Positions 25,148 to 33,594 of a DNA stretch of 39,141 bases are shown piece after piece; the first letter of the stretch is position 1; each line of letters begins with the position of its first letter. Where the stretch lies: NCBI GenBank assembly GCA_945862005.1, contig CAMAWQ010000005.1:1-39141 (forward strand), in the 5' to 3' direction. Origin of the DNA: Hylemonella gracilis (GTDB lineage: Bacteria > Pseudomonadota > Gammaproteobacteria > Burkholderiales > Burkholderiaceae_C). Position numbers and translations under genes: made by a program. The notes under the pieces were generated by a model, which did no database searches, was not told the DNA's origin, and saw only the letters and a program-made list of their open reading frames with translations.

Positions 25148-25891
25148 TCAGAATGGCCAAACGCTTGAAAAGAACCGTGAAAACCAGCCAACTGTTTGCA
25201 CATCGTTTTGGGCGCCGCGGCCTTTAGATTCCACTCGTACGTTCGACACCAAGCTCGAGCTCACAATGCTGCCGGGCAACATGGTGCGCGGGTCTACAGT
25301 TCCAGTAAAGCGCAACACGTCCACGTTTTGGTTCACGCCAATTTGCTTTTCGCCCACCACAATCAAATGCCCGTTAGGCAAAACTTCTGAAACGGTAGCG
25401 GTGATGGTGCCTGTAAACGTGTTGGCGCTGGTGGTGCCCCCTTTGCCTGAAAAATCTAGTGCGGATGAAGCAGACAAACCGGAGACGTTATCGGCTGAGT
25501 TACGCATCGGGATCATGGGTATCCCCGTCACGCTCCCCGAACTGCTGGAAGTTCGTGCCGCCGTTGACGTCGATACTTGGCTGGCCGATACCGCTTCCAC
25601 TATTTGAATGGTCACCACATCACCCACCAAGCGGGCTCTCCGGTCTTCTAGGCTGGGGCGGTAGGTGGCGGTGCTGAACAAGCTGCCGTTGCTTAGCTCA
25701 CTTTTGATGGTGGGAATCGTGCTGGGTTTGGGGTCTGCAAAGTCCACTTTGGCCGTTTGGGGCAAGGTTTCGCAACCGGCCAAAATGCATGCACCCAGAA
25801 CGCTTGTAATTACGAAGCAAGTCGCCTTCAAAGACGCCACCATTCGCATGCCTAGGGGGCGGCTGACCCCATACTTAAAAAAACAGTTCAT
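25148..25891 (-). CDS. flgH: Flagellar L-ring lipoprotein
   Basis: FlgH is the outer-membrane lipoprotein of the L ring. A lipobox, LAGC, follows a hydrophobic stretch, and the body has LFSTATYRPSLEDRRARLVGDVVTI, GTITATVSEVLPNGHLIVVGEKQIGVN and VDPRTMLPGSIVSSSLVSNV. The ORF track starts at a TTG at 25894. The ATG at 25891, which overlaps the flgG stop as TGATG and has AGGA upstream, is better. ATG codons at 25849 and 25843 would give an even more typical short lipoprotein signal (MRMVASLKATCFVITSVLG), so the exact start is uncertain. Confidence 0.95.
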   Translation of the reverse strand: MNCFFKYGVSRPLGMRMVASLKATCFVITSVLGACILAGCETLPQTAKVDFADPKPSTIPTIKSELSNGSLFSTATYRPSLEDRRARLVGDVVTIQIVEAVSASQVSTSTAARTSSSSGSVTGIPMIPMRNSADNVSGLSASSALDFSGKGGTTSANTFTGTITATVSEVLPNGHLIVVGEKQIGVNQNVDVLRFTGTVDPRTMLPGSIVSSSLVSNVRVESKGRGAQNDVQTVGWFSRFFSSVWPF

Positions 25892-26673
25892 CAAAGCTGT
25901 CCTAACTTTTGCAGCATTTGGTCGGAAGTTTGGATGGCCTTGGAATTCATTTCATAGGCGCGCTGGGTTTGAATCATGGTCACCAGCTCTTGCACCACAT
26001 TCACGTTAGAGGTTTCCACATAGCCCTGCATGACCGAACCCAAACCATTGGTGCCTGGGGTACCGGTTTGGGGTTGACCTGAGGCCGTGGTTTCCACATA
26101 CAGGTTTTGTCCGCGAGGCTCCAGCCCCGGCGGGTTGATGAAGTTGGCCAGCGCAATAGTGCCCAGAGACTGTGGCGCCACCGTACCCGGAATTTTGGCC
26201 GAGACGGTGCCATCCCCAGCAATGGACACGCTGGTCGCGTTTGCGGGAACCGTAATGCCGTTGGCCACAGCCAACCCGGTGGCGGTAACCAATTGCCCTT
26301 GAGAGTTCACCTGAAAAGAGCCGTCGCGCGAATAAGCCAAGGTGCCGTCAGGCATGGTTATTTGAAAAAACCCATTGCCATTGATGGCTACATCCAGGTT
26401 GTTACCTGAGGCCTGCAAGTTGCCTTGCGCAAACGACCTAGCGGTGGCAGCGGTGCGCACACCCAAACCAATTTGCAGGCCGGTGGGCAATTGAGATTGT
26501 TCTGAGCTGTTGGCACCCACTTGCCGCAAGTTTTGGTACATGAGGTCTTCAAATACCGCATGAGCGCGTTTAAAACCGTTGGTGGAGGCGTTGGCTAAGT
26601 TGTTGGAAATGACGTCCAGCTGCATTTGCTGGGCTTCCATGCCCGTTTTAGAAATCCAAAGTGAATTGATCAT
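25891..26673 (-). CDS. flgG: Flagellar distal rod protein
   Basis: FlgG builds the distal rod. The 260-residue product begins [36 protein letters not shown] with the ANxxTxGFK-type rod motif. It continues with [24 protein letters not shown] and [26 protein letters not shown]. It ends with [34 protein letters not shown], the conserved C-terminal helix. Length matches the family exactly. It is 38 bases downstream of flgF. Confidence 0.98.
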   Translation of the reverse strand: MINSLWISKTGMEAQQMQLDVISNNLANASTNGFKRAHAVFEDLMYQNLRQVGANSSEQSQLPTGLQIGLGVRTAATARSFAQGNLQASGNNLDVAINGNGFFQITMPDGTLAYSRDGSFQVNSQGQLVTATGLAVANGITVPANATSVSIAGDGTVSAKIPGTVAPQSLGTIALANFINPPGLEPRGQNLYVETTASGQPQTGTPGTNGLGSVMQGYVETSNVNVVQELVTMIQTQRAYEMNSKAIQTSDQMLQKLGQL

Positions 26674-26711
26674 GATGTAAGTCCTTAAGTACTTAAGTGG
26701 TGTGTGGGGCT

Positions 26712-27452
26712 TTAGCCTTGCATGCTCAGTAACTGACCAGCTGAGCGGTCGTTCGATTCGGCGGTTTGCAGCAGCCGCATTTGCACTTCAAACTGGCGGG
26801 CGGTTTGAATCATCCCCACCATGGATTCAATGGCGTTCACGTTCGAGCCTTCTAAAGAGCCAGGTGTGAGGCGTGCGTTGGCGCTGTTGGGTAGCGGGTC
26901 ACCACCTACGGTTCTGAACAAGCCGTCTACACCGCGCTTAAGCGGTTCATCTGCAGTGGCAGTGATGAGTTTCAGGCGGCCAATGGTGGCAGCAGGCTGG
27001 TTGTTGGCTTTGGAGGTGATGGTGCCGTCAAAACCAATGCTCAAGCTGGCGCCTTGCGGAACGGCAATGGGCGCGCCGCCATCAGACAACACGGTTTGTC
27101 CGGTGCTGGTTTGCAAGTTGCCATCAGGCGCTACTTGAAACGAGCCATTGCGTGTGTAGGCTTCGGTGCCGTCTAGGCCTTGCACAGCAAACCAAGCGTT
27201 GCCGTTGGCCATGGCGTCTAAATCGCGACCCGTGCGTATGGAGGGGCCAGGGGCGTTGAGGTAACCATTGGAAGTTTCTACATTGAACACGCGGGTGGTG
27301 GCGCCATCGCCCTTAAGAGGCACCGCTCGGTACGCCGACATCTCGGCGCGAAACCCGTTGGTGGACACATTGGCCAAGTTATTGGCCAAATCCGCCTGCC
27401 GGCTTGCTGCTGAACTGGCGCCTGACATGGCGGTGTAAATGATGCGGTCCAT
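26712..27452 (-). CDS. flgF: Flagellar proximal rod protein
   Basis: FlgF is a proximal rod subunit. The 246-residue product starts [37 protein letters not shown], the FlgF-type start that lacks the extra N-terminal helix of FlgG. It continues with [27 protein letters not shown] and ends with [33 protein letters not shown]. It lies between flgE and flgG in the canonical order. Confidence 0.97.
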   Translation of the reverse strand: MDRIIYTAMSGASSAASRQADLANNLANVSTNGFRAEMSAYRAVPLKGDGATTRVFNVETSNGYLNAPGPSIRTGRDLDAMANGNAWFAVQGLDGTEAYTRNGSFQVAPDGNLQTSTGQTVLSDGGAPIAVPQGASLSIGFDGTITSKANNQPAATIGRLKLITATADEPLKRGVDGLFRTVGGDPLPNSANARLTPGSLEGSNVNAIESMVGMIQTARQFEVQMRLLQTAESNDRSAGQLLSMQG

Positions 27453-27481
27453 GGGCAGCTCCTAGTGCGCGTGTTCAGTCA

Positions 27482-28750
27482 TCAACGCAGGTTGATCAGC
27501 GTCTGCATCACCTGATCTTGCGTTTTAATGGTTTGGGCATTGGCTTGGTAGGCGCGCTGTGTGGTCATCATGTTCACGAGCTCAGCGGTCAGGTCCACGT
27601 TGGAGTCTTCCAGGGCGCCAGCGCGCGTGCCGCCATATTGGCCAGAACCGGGCTGACCAGTGGTGGGTTCGCCGGAAGCAAAGGTTTCGCTCCAGTTGTT
27701 GCCACCCAAGGGTTGCAAACCCTGTGGATTTTTAAAGCTGGCCAAGCTGATCATGCCGTTGAACTGGGTTTGACCGTTGGAGTAGCTTGCTTTAATCAGA
27801 CCCTGATTGTTGATGGTGATGCCGGTTAAAGAACCTGAGGTGTACCCATCTTGAGAGAGGCTTGATACGGCAAAAGCCGATGCGTATTGCGTGACACCCG
27901 TCAAATCCAATGCAAAGCTCAAAGTGGGATTGGTGATGGAGGTGGTGGAAATCGTAACGGTGGGCGCGGTGGTGGGTGCATACAAAGTGCCATCGGCCAG
28001 AAACTGCAACTGAAGGTTGGTACTTACGCCTCCGGATGTATAGGTCAAGATATTGCCGGTATCCGCGTTTCGCACATCCCAGTTGTCTAAAGCAGGTACG
28101 ACAGGTGATGTGGTGGCAGAGGTGGAAGCTGCTCGAGTGAATGCCAATTTCAGAGGAACGGCATTGCCCTGAGTGTCGTACACATTCAAAGAAGTACCGT
28201 ATCTATTGAGAGGGGTAGCTGAATTGCCCGCAACATAAGTAGTGGTGTCTGCGGCATTGAGGTTGAAAGCGGCGGTTACTTCTGTTGTCGCACTGGCTGC
28301 AATAGGAGCACTGGTGGGCATTTGCAAAGGCGCGGGCGTGGAGCTGGTTTTGACACCATCGACATCGGTGGTAAAGCCCATTAAATTGGCGCCCGCATTG
28401 CTGACCAAATAGCCTTCTTTGTCCAGTTGAAACTGACCGTTTCTAGAGTAAGCAGTGGTGTCATCCTCTAATTGCAAGAGAAAAAATCCTCCTCCATTGA
28501 TGGCCACATCCAGGTTGTTGCCCGTGATGCTGATGTTGCCTTGAGAAAACTGTTGGGTAATGCCGCTGATTTCAACGCCCAAGCCTGCGGACACCCCGCT
28601 GCTGCCCGTGTTGGAGCCCGCCACCATGGCAGAAAACTCTGCGCGGGCCACTTTGTTGCCGACGGTGTTGGCATTGGCAATGTTGTTGCCAATCACATCC
28701 AAACTTTTGCTGGATGAGTTTAAACCTGCGAGTGCTTGTTGGAATGCCAT
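27482..28750 (-). CDS. flgE: Flagellar hook protein
   Basis: FlgE polymerises into the flexible hook. From the ATG at 28750 the product is 422 residues, starting MAFQQALAGLNSSSKSLDVIGNNIANANTVGNK. It continues with [30 protein letters not shown] and the hook domain TPLNRYGTSLNVYDTQGNAVPLKLAF. It ends in LTAELVNMMTTQRAYQANAQTIKTQDQVMQTLI. The ORF track extends the frame to 28990, but that extra N-terminus overlaps flgD and has no family support. An AAGG site lies upstream of 28750. Confidence 0.96.
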   Translation of the reverse strand: MAFQQALAGLNSSSKSLDVIGNNIANANTVGNKVARAEFSAMVAGSNTGSSGVSAGLGVEISGITQQFSQGNISITGNNLDVAINGGGFFLLQLEDDTTAYSRNGQFQLDKEGYLVSNAGANLMGFTTDVDGVKTSSTPAPLQMPTSAPIAASATTEVTAAFNLNAADTTTYVAGNSATPLNRYGTSLNVYDTQGNAVPLKLAFTRAASTSATTSPVVPALDNWDVRNADTGNILTYTSGGVSTNLQLQFLADGTLYAPTTAPTVTISTTSITNPTLSFALDLTGVTQYASAFAVSSLSQDGYTSGSLTGITINNQGLIKASYSNGQTQFNGMISLASFKNPQGLQPLGGNNWSETFASGEPTTGQPGSGQYGGTRAGALEDSNVDLTAELVNMMTTQRAYQANAQTIKTQDQVMQTLINLR

Positions 28751-28791
28751 GTGATGTACCTTGTGGAGTGTCTTATGTAAGTCTTGAAGGA

Positions 28792-29448
28792 TTACAAAAT
28801 GGATTGAACGTCGCTGTAACTCAGCTGTTTGCCGTTTTGCAGTTGCAAGCTCAATGCACCCTTGGTGTCGGCGCCTACAGACTTCACAGTGCCTGCCACA
28901 TAGCCGGTGGCGTCCATGGCTTTTCCGCCCGCAGTCGCCACCACCTTCATGTACACATTGCCTGATCCGGTGTAGGAGCTTGCATCCCAACTGAAGTTCG
29001 TACGTCCGGCAGACTTTGCACCTAGAGCTACGGTGTCGAGGACTGTGCCTGCACTGTTGGTGATTTGAATTTTTAGGTCTTCCACAGAGGCTGCCAAATC
29101 CACAGCGCCCTTAGCCACGCCGTTTTGCACATTCAGCTGGTTGCCGGCGTACATCACATCTCGCCCAATCAGACCTGAACCTTGCAGCATTTGCATGGCT
29201 CCAAATTGGCTGGAAATATTGCTGACAGCTTGGTTGAGCTCTTGAATACCGCTGACCGTATTGATTTGCGCCATTTGCGAGGTCAACTGTGCGTTGTCCA
29301 TGGGGCTCATAGGGTCTTGGTTGTTCATTTGAGCCACCAACAACTTTAAAAACCGGTCTTGCATGGCTGCAGGGTCGGTGGTTTGAGTTTTGCTGCCCAT
29401 TAAGGCGTTGCTTGCGGCTGAGGTGGAGTTTGAAATAGCAGGTGTCAT
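28792..29448 (-). CDS. flgD: Flagellar hook assembly (capping) protein
   Basis: FlgD caps the growing hook and is not kept in the finished structure. The 218-residue product has the hallmark DRFLKLLVAQMNNQDPMSPMDNAQLTSQMAQINTVSGI (about 31-68). The following GSGLIGRDVMYAGNQ precedes a FlgD Ig-like/Tudor-like domain with IQITNSAGTVLDTVALG, FSWDASSYTGSGNVYMKVVATAGGK and the closing YVAGTVKSVGADT. Length is normal. It lies between flgC and flgE. Confidence 0.96.
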   Translation of the reverse strand: MTPAISNSTSAASNALMGSKTQTTDPAAMQDRFLKLLVAQMNNQDPMSPMDNAQLTSQMAQINTVSGIQELNQAVSNISSQFGAMQMLQGSGLIGRDVMYAGNQLNVQNGVAKGAVDLAASVEDLKIQITNSAGTVLDTVALGAKSAGRTNFSWDASSYTGSGNVYMKVVATAGGKAMDATGYVAGTVKSVGADTKGALSLQLQNGKQLSYSDVQSIL

Positions 29449-29468
29449 ATAGGGCCTTAAAGGTTGTT

Positions 29469-29873
29469 TTAGCTACCCATTTGCAATGTTTTAAGCAGCA
29501 GCGATTTGGCGGTGTTCATCACCTCCACATTGTTTTGGTAGGAGCGTGAGGCGGAAATCATGTTGACCATTTCTTCCACAGGGTTCACGTTGCTGTAGTT
29601 GATGTAGCCCTCGGGGTCTGCAGCGGGGTGGTCTGGGTTGAACACCTTGCGGCCGGGAGCATCGCTTTCCTTCACGTTGCTCACCTTGACGCCAGCAGAG
29701 GCTTGGCTGTCCATGAGCGCGGTTTCAAACACCACTTGGCGGCTTTTGTAGACCTTGCCGTCGGGTCCAGCGGTGGCATCGGCATTGGCCAAATTACTGG
29801 CCACCACATTGAGACGCTGGGACTGCGCACTGATGGCGCTGCCGGAGACGTTGAATATTGAAAACATGGACAT
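29469..29873 (-). CDS. flgC: Flagellar basal-body rod protein FlgC
   Basis: FlgC is a proximal rod subunit. The 134-residue product begins MSMFSIFNVSGSAISAQSQRLNVVASNLANADATAGPDGK and has YKSRQVVFETALMD. It ends with NPVEEMVNMISASRSYQNNVEVMNTAKSLLLKTLQMG. All family features and length are normal. It is five bases downstream of flgB. Confidence 0.97.
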   Translation of the reverse strand: MSMFSIFNVSGSAISAQSQRLNVVASNLANADATAGPDGKVYKSRQVVFETALMDSQASAGVKVSNVKESDAPGRKVFNPDHPAADPEGYINYSNVNPVEEMVNMISASRSYQNNVEVMNTAKSLLLKTLQMGS

Positions 29874-29878
29874 AGTAA

Positions 29879-30328
29879 TTACTGACCTGTAATGGCGCTC
29901 AAGATTGTCTTGGAGCTGCCGTTAATAAATCTAAGAGTGGCCTCGTAACGAACCGAGTTGTCCACAAAGCTGGCGCGCTCACGGTCTAAGTCCACCGTGT
30001 TGCTGTCTAAGCTGGCCTGAGAGTTGGCCGCATAGATGAGCTTGGTGCCTGCACCCAGCTCGGCGTCTTCTGACAACATGGGCTGAAGCGGCATGTGCTT
30101 GGAATGGGTGGACAGGCTGGCGCTGCTGGGAGCTATAGACTTCATGGGCATTTGGGCGCGGCCTGAGCCCGTGAGCTCGGTCAGGGTTTCTTTAAAGTTG
30201 AGCTCGCGTGCTGAGTAGCCGGGGGTGTCGGCGTTGGCAATGTTGCTGGCAATCACGCGCTGGCGCTCCGCCCGAACGACCAATGCCTTCGAGTGAAAGT
30301 CCAATGAGTCTGTCAATTGAGCCAACAT
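29879..30328 (-). CDS. flgB: Flagellar basal-body rod protein FlgB
   Basis: FlgB is the most proximal rod subunit. The 149-residue product starts MLAQLTDSLDFHSKALVVRAERQRVIASNIANADTPGYSARELNF and ends with VDLDRERASFVDNSVRYEATLRFINGSSKTILSAI. It is the first gene of the flgBCDEFGHIJKL run, divergent from flgA across about 130 bp. AGGAGG lies five bases before the ATG and is the best ribosome binding site in the cluster. Confidence 0.97.
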   Translation of the reverse strand: MLAQLTDSLDFHSKALVVRAERQRVIASNIANADTPGYSARELNFKETLTELTGSGRAQMPMKSIAPSSASLSTHSKHMPLQPMLSEDAELGAGTKLIYAANSQASLDSNTVDLDRERASFVDNSVRYEATLRFINGSSKTILSAITGQ

Positions 30329-30350
30329 AGCTACCTCCTGGGCACACTTA

Positions 30351-30377
30351 CATGCGGCAATTGTGGTGAGAACTTGA
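30351..30377 (-). promoter_or_regulatory. Weak sigma-28-like promoter before flgB
   Basis: On the minus strand TCAAGTTC, an 11-base spacer and GCCGCATG match the layout of the consensus TAAAGTTT-N11-GCCGATAA. The -35 is good (6 of 8) and the -10 only fair (4 of 8). It would start transcription very close to the flgB ribosome binding site. Early flg operons are usually driven by another sigma factor with an activator, so this is tentative. Confidence 0.3.
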
Positions 30378-30458
30378 ATTTCAAAGGCTCTGAAATGCGC
30401 CCGCTAATGGGGTTATTTCAAGGGATCGCGCCAAACGCTTCTCCCTAAAGTTCAGCCC

Positions 30459-31256
30459 ATGAATATTTACAGCTGGTTCTTAGGTGTGATTTGCATGGGC
30501 TTCATGGGCCTCTTGAGCCTTGTGGGCCTGTCAGGCGGGATGCTTCACGCGCAAACTGTGACGTCTGTGTCTTATCAGTCGCAGCACGTGGCCGCGCCTT
30601 CTGAGCCCGAGTTGTTAGGCAACACCCAGCGCTGGCTCCAAAAAACGGTGGCGGCTACTCAAGCTCAAATCAACAATGCAGACACGCCCCACCCTTTGCG
30701 CATGGACGTGACCCTTGGGCAATTGGATAGTCGGTTGAAGCTGGCACCCTGTGCTGCCGTGGAGCCCTATATGCCGCCAGGGGCCCGCTTGTGGGGCTCG
30801 ACCCGTGTGGCCTTGCGTTGTATAGACGGACCGGTGCGCTGGAACGTGTTTTTACCTGTCAAGGTCAAGGCTTGGGGCAAGGCTTGGGTGATGCGGCGCG
30901 ATGTGATGTCGGGTACAGCTATTGCAGCTTCAGACATGATGGAAGTTCTAGAGGTGGACTGGGCTGAAGAACAAAGCCCTGTGGTGTTGGATGCCAACCA
31001 GTGGTTGGGTCAGATCGCCACCCGTAACTTGTCTACAGGCCAAACCCTCAGGCAAAACATGGTGCGCCCCGCTCAGGTGTTCCAGGCGGGAACGCAAGTT
31101 AGGGTAATTGCAACGGGTCCGGGATTTCAGATTGCTTCGGATGCGCAGGCCATCAGCGCGGGTGTGGTGGGGCAACCCGCACGTGTGCGCATGGAGGGTG
31201 GACGCATCATGAGCGGCCTAGTGCTGGATGCGCGTACAGTGCGCTTGGACCTTTAA
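30459..31256 (+). CDS. flgA: Flagellar P-ring assembly chaperone
   Basis: FlgA is a periplasmic chaperone for P-ring assembly. The 265-residue product has a hydrophobic signal segment (SWFLGVICMGFMGLLSLVGLSGG, cleavage probably after MLHA). A SAF-like domain follows: LKLAPCAAVEPYMPPGARLWGSTRVALRC, VNVFLP-type strand WNVFLPVKVKAWG, MRRDVMSGTAIAASDMMEV, and the C-terminal RVRMEGGRIMSGLVLDARTVRLDL. It is divergent from flgB and followed about 115 bp later by flgM, which has its own promoter. Confidence 0.95.
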   Translation: MNIYSWFLGVICMGFMGLLSLVGLSGGMLHAQTVTSVSYQSQHVAAPSEPELLGNTQRWLQKTVAATQAQINNADTPHPLRMDVTLGQLDSRLKLAPCAAVEPYMPPGARLWGSTRVALRCIDGPVRWNVFLPVKVKAWGKAWVMRRDVMSGTAIAASDMMEVLEVDWAEEQSPVVLDANQWLGQIATRNLSTGQTLRQNMVRPAQVFQAGTQVRVIATGPGFQIASDAQAISAGVVGQPARVRMEGGRIMSGLVLDARTVRLDL

Positions 31257-31302
31257 TTTGTGAATGAATTCACTAAAGGCCTAAAAAAGATGGAAAACTG
31301 CC

Positions 31303-31329
31303 TTAAGTCTGATTCAAGACTGCCGAAAA
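31303..31329 (+). promoter_or_regulatory. Sigma-28 (FliA) promoter for flgM-flgN
   Basis: TTAAGTCT, an exact 11-base spacer (GATTCAAGACT) and GCCGAAAA match TAAAGTTT-N11-GCCGATAA at 6 of 8 and 7 of 8 positions. It lies about 40 bases upstream of the flgM ATG, the position expected for a late promoter of the anti-sigma gene. Confidence 0.75.
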
Positions 31330-31371
31330 TCAATATGTTGGCCAAATGGTTTGGCCTTTGTGGAGCTCACT

Positions 31372-31737
31372 ATGAAAATTGGTCAAAATTCAGAATTGCC
31401 CGTGGCGTCTACTCCGGCTGCTCAGTCTTTGACCGAGGTCGCCTCCAAAGCCAAACAACCCAGCACGCTGACTCAAGCCGCTCAGGCGAACAAGGCCGAA
31501 TCCAAATTAGAAACCAAGGCGGCGGAAGCCAAGGCCTCGGGCGTCAAGGTCTCTATTTCCAGCGAGGCCAAAGCCTTAGATCAGGCTCAGCAAAGCCAGT
31601 CTGCGGATATGGATATGGCCAAAGTCGAGGCGGTGCGGTCTCAAATTCAGCAGGGTACCTACCAAGTGAACCCCGAAGCCATTGCCGACAAGCTATTGGC
31701 CAACGCTCAAGAAATGCTCCAGCGCACCAAAAACTAA
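31372..31737 (+). CDS. flgM: Anti-sigma-28 factor FlgM
   Basis: FlgM binds FliA until the hook is complete and is then exported. From the ATG at 31372 the product is 121 residues, starting MKIGQNSELP. The N-terminal half is low-complexity and probably unfolded. The C-terminal half has VKVSISSEAKALD and then MAKVEAVRSQIQQGTYQVNPEAIADKLLANAQEMLQ, the FliA-binding region. The ORF track starts at 31351, but GGAG lies just before the ATG at 31372 and family members begin MKI. Cognate FliA is encoded convergently at 32240. Confidence 0.93.
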   Translation: MKIGQNSELPVASTPAAQSLTEVASKAKQPSTLTQAAQANKAESKLETKAAEAKASGVKVSISSEAKALDQAQQSQSADMDMAKVEAVRSQIQQGTYQVNPEAIADKLLANAQEMLQRTKN

Positions 31738-31782
31738 GCCGCACTGGATCCAGCCGTTTAGCTATGACCCTGGGAGGCTCAC

Positions 31783-32187
31783 ATGCCTCCTAATCAGCCT
31801 TCCCTTAAGTTACCCGAATTGTTGGCAGGCCTGAATGCGCAGGCCGCAGCCTTAGGCGCGTCTTTGGCTTTGGGAGATGAACAAGCCCTTGAAGTGATGG
31901 CCCAAGCTAGTCAGACCCTACGTCAATCCGCTATGGAATTGATGCAGCTCACGCAGCGTCAAAAGCTCAGCCCCAAAGAGCGGGCCGAATTGCAAAGCCA
32001 ACTCATGAGCCTCAGCACTTTGCTAGCCACTCAGCGCACGGCTTTGATGCGACGCATGGCGTTTGTAGAGCGTGCGGTACAGACGCTTATGCCCCATCAG
32101 GCTCGTGGTACCACCTACCAGCCAGGGGCCAGCGCAGCCTACTCAGGGCGCGCCCAAAGTGGACGTCTAGGCGACTCAAGCGCTTAA
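31783..32187 (+). CDS. flgN: Export chaperone FlgN-like
   Basis: FlgN is the cytosolic chaperone for FlgK and FlgL. The 134-residue product is an all-helical protein with QALEVMAQASQTLRQSAMELMQLTQRQ and ELQSQLMSLSTLLATQRTALMRRMAFVERAVQTL, plus a Gly/Ser-rich tail. Sequence similarity in this family is low, so the call rests mostly on size, helix pattern and position 45 bases after flgM. GGGAGG lies just before the ATG. Confidence 0.8.
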   Translation: MPPNQPSLKLPELLAGLNAQAAALGASLALGDEQALEVMAQASQTLRQSAMELMQLTQRQKLSPKERAELQSQLMSLSTLLATQRTALMRRMAFVERAVQTLMPHQARGTTYQPGASAAYSGRAQSGRLGDSSA

Positions 32188-32198
32188 ATTTTTTAGTG

Positions 32199-32226
32199 AT
32201 TTAAAAAGCCAGCGTTCAAGCGGCTT
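32199..32226 (-). terminator. Rho-independent terminator of the flhB-fliA run
   Basis: On the minus strand AAGCCGC, a six-base loop and GC(T)GGCTT form a seven-pair stem with one bulge, followed by a short U-tract (TTTTTAAA). It lies 14 bases after the fliA stop codon. In the plus direction it has no U-tract, so it serves fliA rather than flgN. Confidence 0.6.
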
Positions 32227-32239
32227 ACGTTAAGGCTGG

Positions 32240-32953
32240 TTAATGCGTGCGCATTTTGGCCCGTAAGCGGGCAATGGACTGGCTGTGCAACTGGCACACC
32301 CTAGATTCGGTAATGCCCAACACAGCGGCAATTTCTTTCAGATTCATGTCTTGCTCGTAGTACATGCTCATGATGTACTGCTCGCGCTCGGGCAGGGTTT
32401 TGATAGCTTCCACCAACGCTTTGCGCAGGCGATGGTTGCGCAGCAACTGCATGGGGTCGGAGTTGTTGTCGACCATGTGCCGGTCCAGAAAATTCTCATC
32501 GCCATCGTCCCCGCCCATGTCTTCCAGGTACACCAGCTGAGCACCCTGGACCTTACCTAATAGAGTCTGGTATTCCTGCAGCGTCAAATCGAGCTCGTTG
32601 GCAATTTCGGTTTCGGTGGGGCTGCGGCCCAGCAGGTTTTCAAGGTTATGAACCGCCATTTCAATTTCTTTTTGGCTCTTGCGAGAGCCACGAGACATCC
32701 AATCGTTTTCGCGCAGCTCGTCAATCATGGCGCCGCGTATGCGCTGGCTGGCAAAGGTTTCAAACTGTACGCCCTGGTTGGCCTCGAAACGCGTGAGTGC
32801 TTCAGAAAGACCAATCAAACCCACCTGAATCAAGTCGTCCACCTGCACGCTGGCGGGGAGTTTGGCCATCATGTGGTGCGCCAGGCGGCGCACCAAGGGC
32901 GAGTACTGCCGAATTAAGGCGTCGCGGTCGAGTTGTCCCTTGGCGGTGTACAT
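32240..32953 (-). CDS. fliA: RNA polymerase sigma factor for flagellar genes (sigma-28)
   Basis: FliA directs late flagellar and chemotaxis promoters. From the ATG at 32953 the product is 237 residues (MYTAKGQLDRDALIRQYSPLVRRLAHHM). Region 2 reads VDDLIQVGLIGLSEALTRFEANQGVQFETFASQRIRGAMIDELRENDW. Region 3 is SQKEIEMAVHNLENLLGRSPTETEIAN. Region 4 is LPEREQYIMSMYYEQDMNLKEIAAVLGITESRVCQLHSQSIARLR with the helix-turn-helix. The ORF track starts at a TTG (32965). The ATG overlaps the stop of the gene before it as TGATG, which favours it. Confidence 0.96.
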   Translation of the reverse strand: MYTAKGQLDRDALIRQYSPLVRRLAHHMMAKLPASVQVDDLIQVGLIGLSEALTRFEANQGVQFETFASQRIRGAMIDELRENDWMSRGSRKSQKEIEMAVHNLENLLGRSPTETEIANELDLTLQEYQTLLGKVQGAQLVYLEDMGGDDGDENFLDRHMVDNNSDPMQLLRNHRLRKALVEAIKTLPEREQYIMSMYYEQDMNLKEIAAVLGITESRVCQLHSQSIARLRAKMRTH

Positions 32954-33594
32954 CAGTGGCTCCAAAAGGGGGCGGTATGGGTGGTGGGCTCCATCAGCCT
33001 CAGAGCCAAAGACAGCATACCTTCGGATGGGGTGCGGGTGATGTCATCCCCACCCGATAGACCAATGGGCGGCACCATATGCGGACGTTGCCCTAAAAAT
33101 TGCTGAGCACACTCTGAAATGGATTGGCTGAGTTTTTCAGCGGTGTGCAGAGCTGAAGCATCCAAAGCTTCCAACACGGGCACCAAGGTGGGGTGGTGTT
33201 GGCCTTTGAGTGTGAGTTGCTTTAAAGCTTGGTAAGCCGTGAGTACCGAGGTGGAGTTGGTGCCTACAGCCAGTAAAGGTGCAGCGGCAAAGTCTGCCAG
33301 GTCTTCTACCAGCCAAGATATGGGCACATACACCAGCATCACATCGTGGGGTTCATGGTCTTGGGTGAGTTGCTCGAGCACCTGCATACGAGACTGCTGC
33401 AGCGGTGGCACCACACGGGTAGCGTCCACACACACCGAGGCATAACCCAAGTGCCGCCAAGCTTTCACCAACTGGTCCTGTAAGGCGGTCTCGCTCCTCG
33501 TGTCGCCATGGCTGGCCAGCAACACCACCTGCGGTGACATCATGCCGCTCCATTGGGTCAGGCTGGAGGCTTGATGCAAAACAGCTTCAGGCAT
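32953..33594 (-). CDS. flhG: FlhG/MinD-like protein without a recognisable P-loop
   Basis: A 213-residue protein in the slot of flhG (between flhF and fliA). FlhG is a MinD-type ATPase that controls flagellar number together with FlhF. Parts of the fold are visible: a first strand PQVVLLASHGD, the strand HDVMLVYVP, and AAPLLAVGTNSTSVLTAYQALKQL, which matches the TTPEPTSLTDAYALIK region of FlhG. However, SHGDTRSET stands where KGGVGKT should be and the Walker B aspartates are missing, so nucleotide binding is doubtful. The beginning HQASSLTQW resembles the DQAxGLR FlhF-activating helix. It overlaps flhF by eight bases and fliA by one. The gene symbol is by position and distant similarity. Confidence 0.65.
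   Translation of the reverse strand: MPEAVLHQASSLTQWSGMMSPQVVLLASHGDTRSETALQDQLVKAWRHLGYASVCVDATRVVPPLQQSRMQVLEQLTQDHEPHDVMLVYVPISWLVEDLADFAAAPLLAVGTNSTSVLTAYQALKQLTLKGQHHPTLVPVLEALDASALHTAEKLSQSISECAQQFLGQRPHMVPPIGLSGGDDITRTPSEGMLSLALRLMEPTTHTAPFWSH

Noticed and set aside
28751-28990. N-terminal extension of the flgE frame in the ORF track
   Set aside because: It overlaps flgD and lacks family similarity; the FlgE N-terminus clearly begins at the ATG at 28750.
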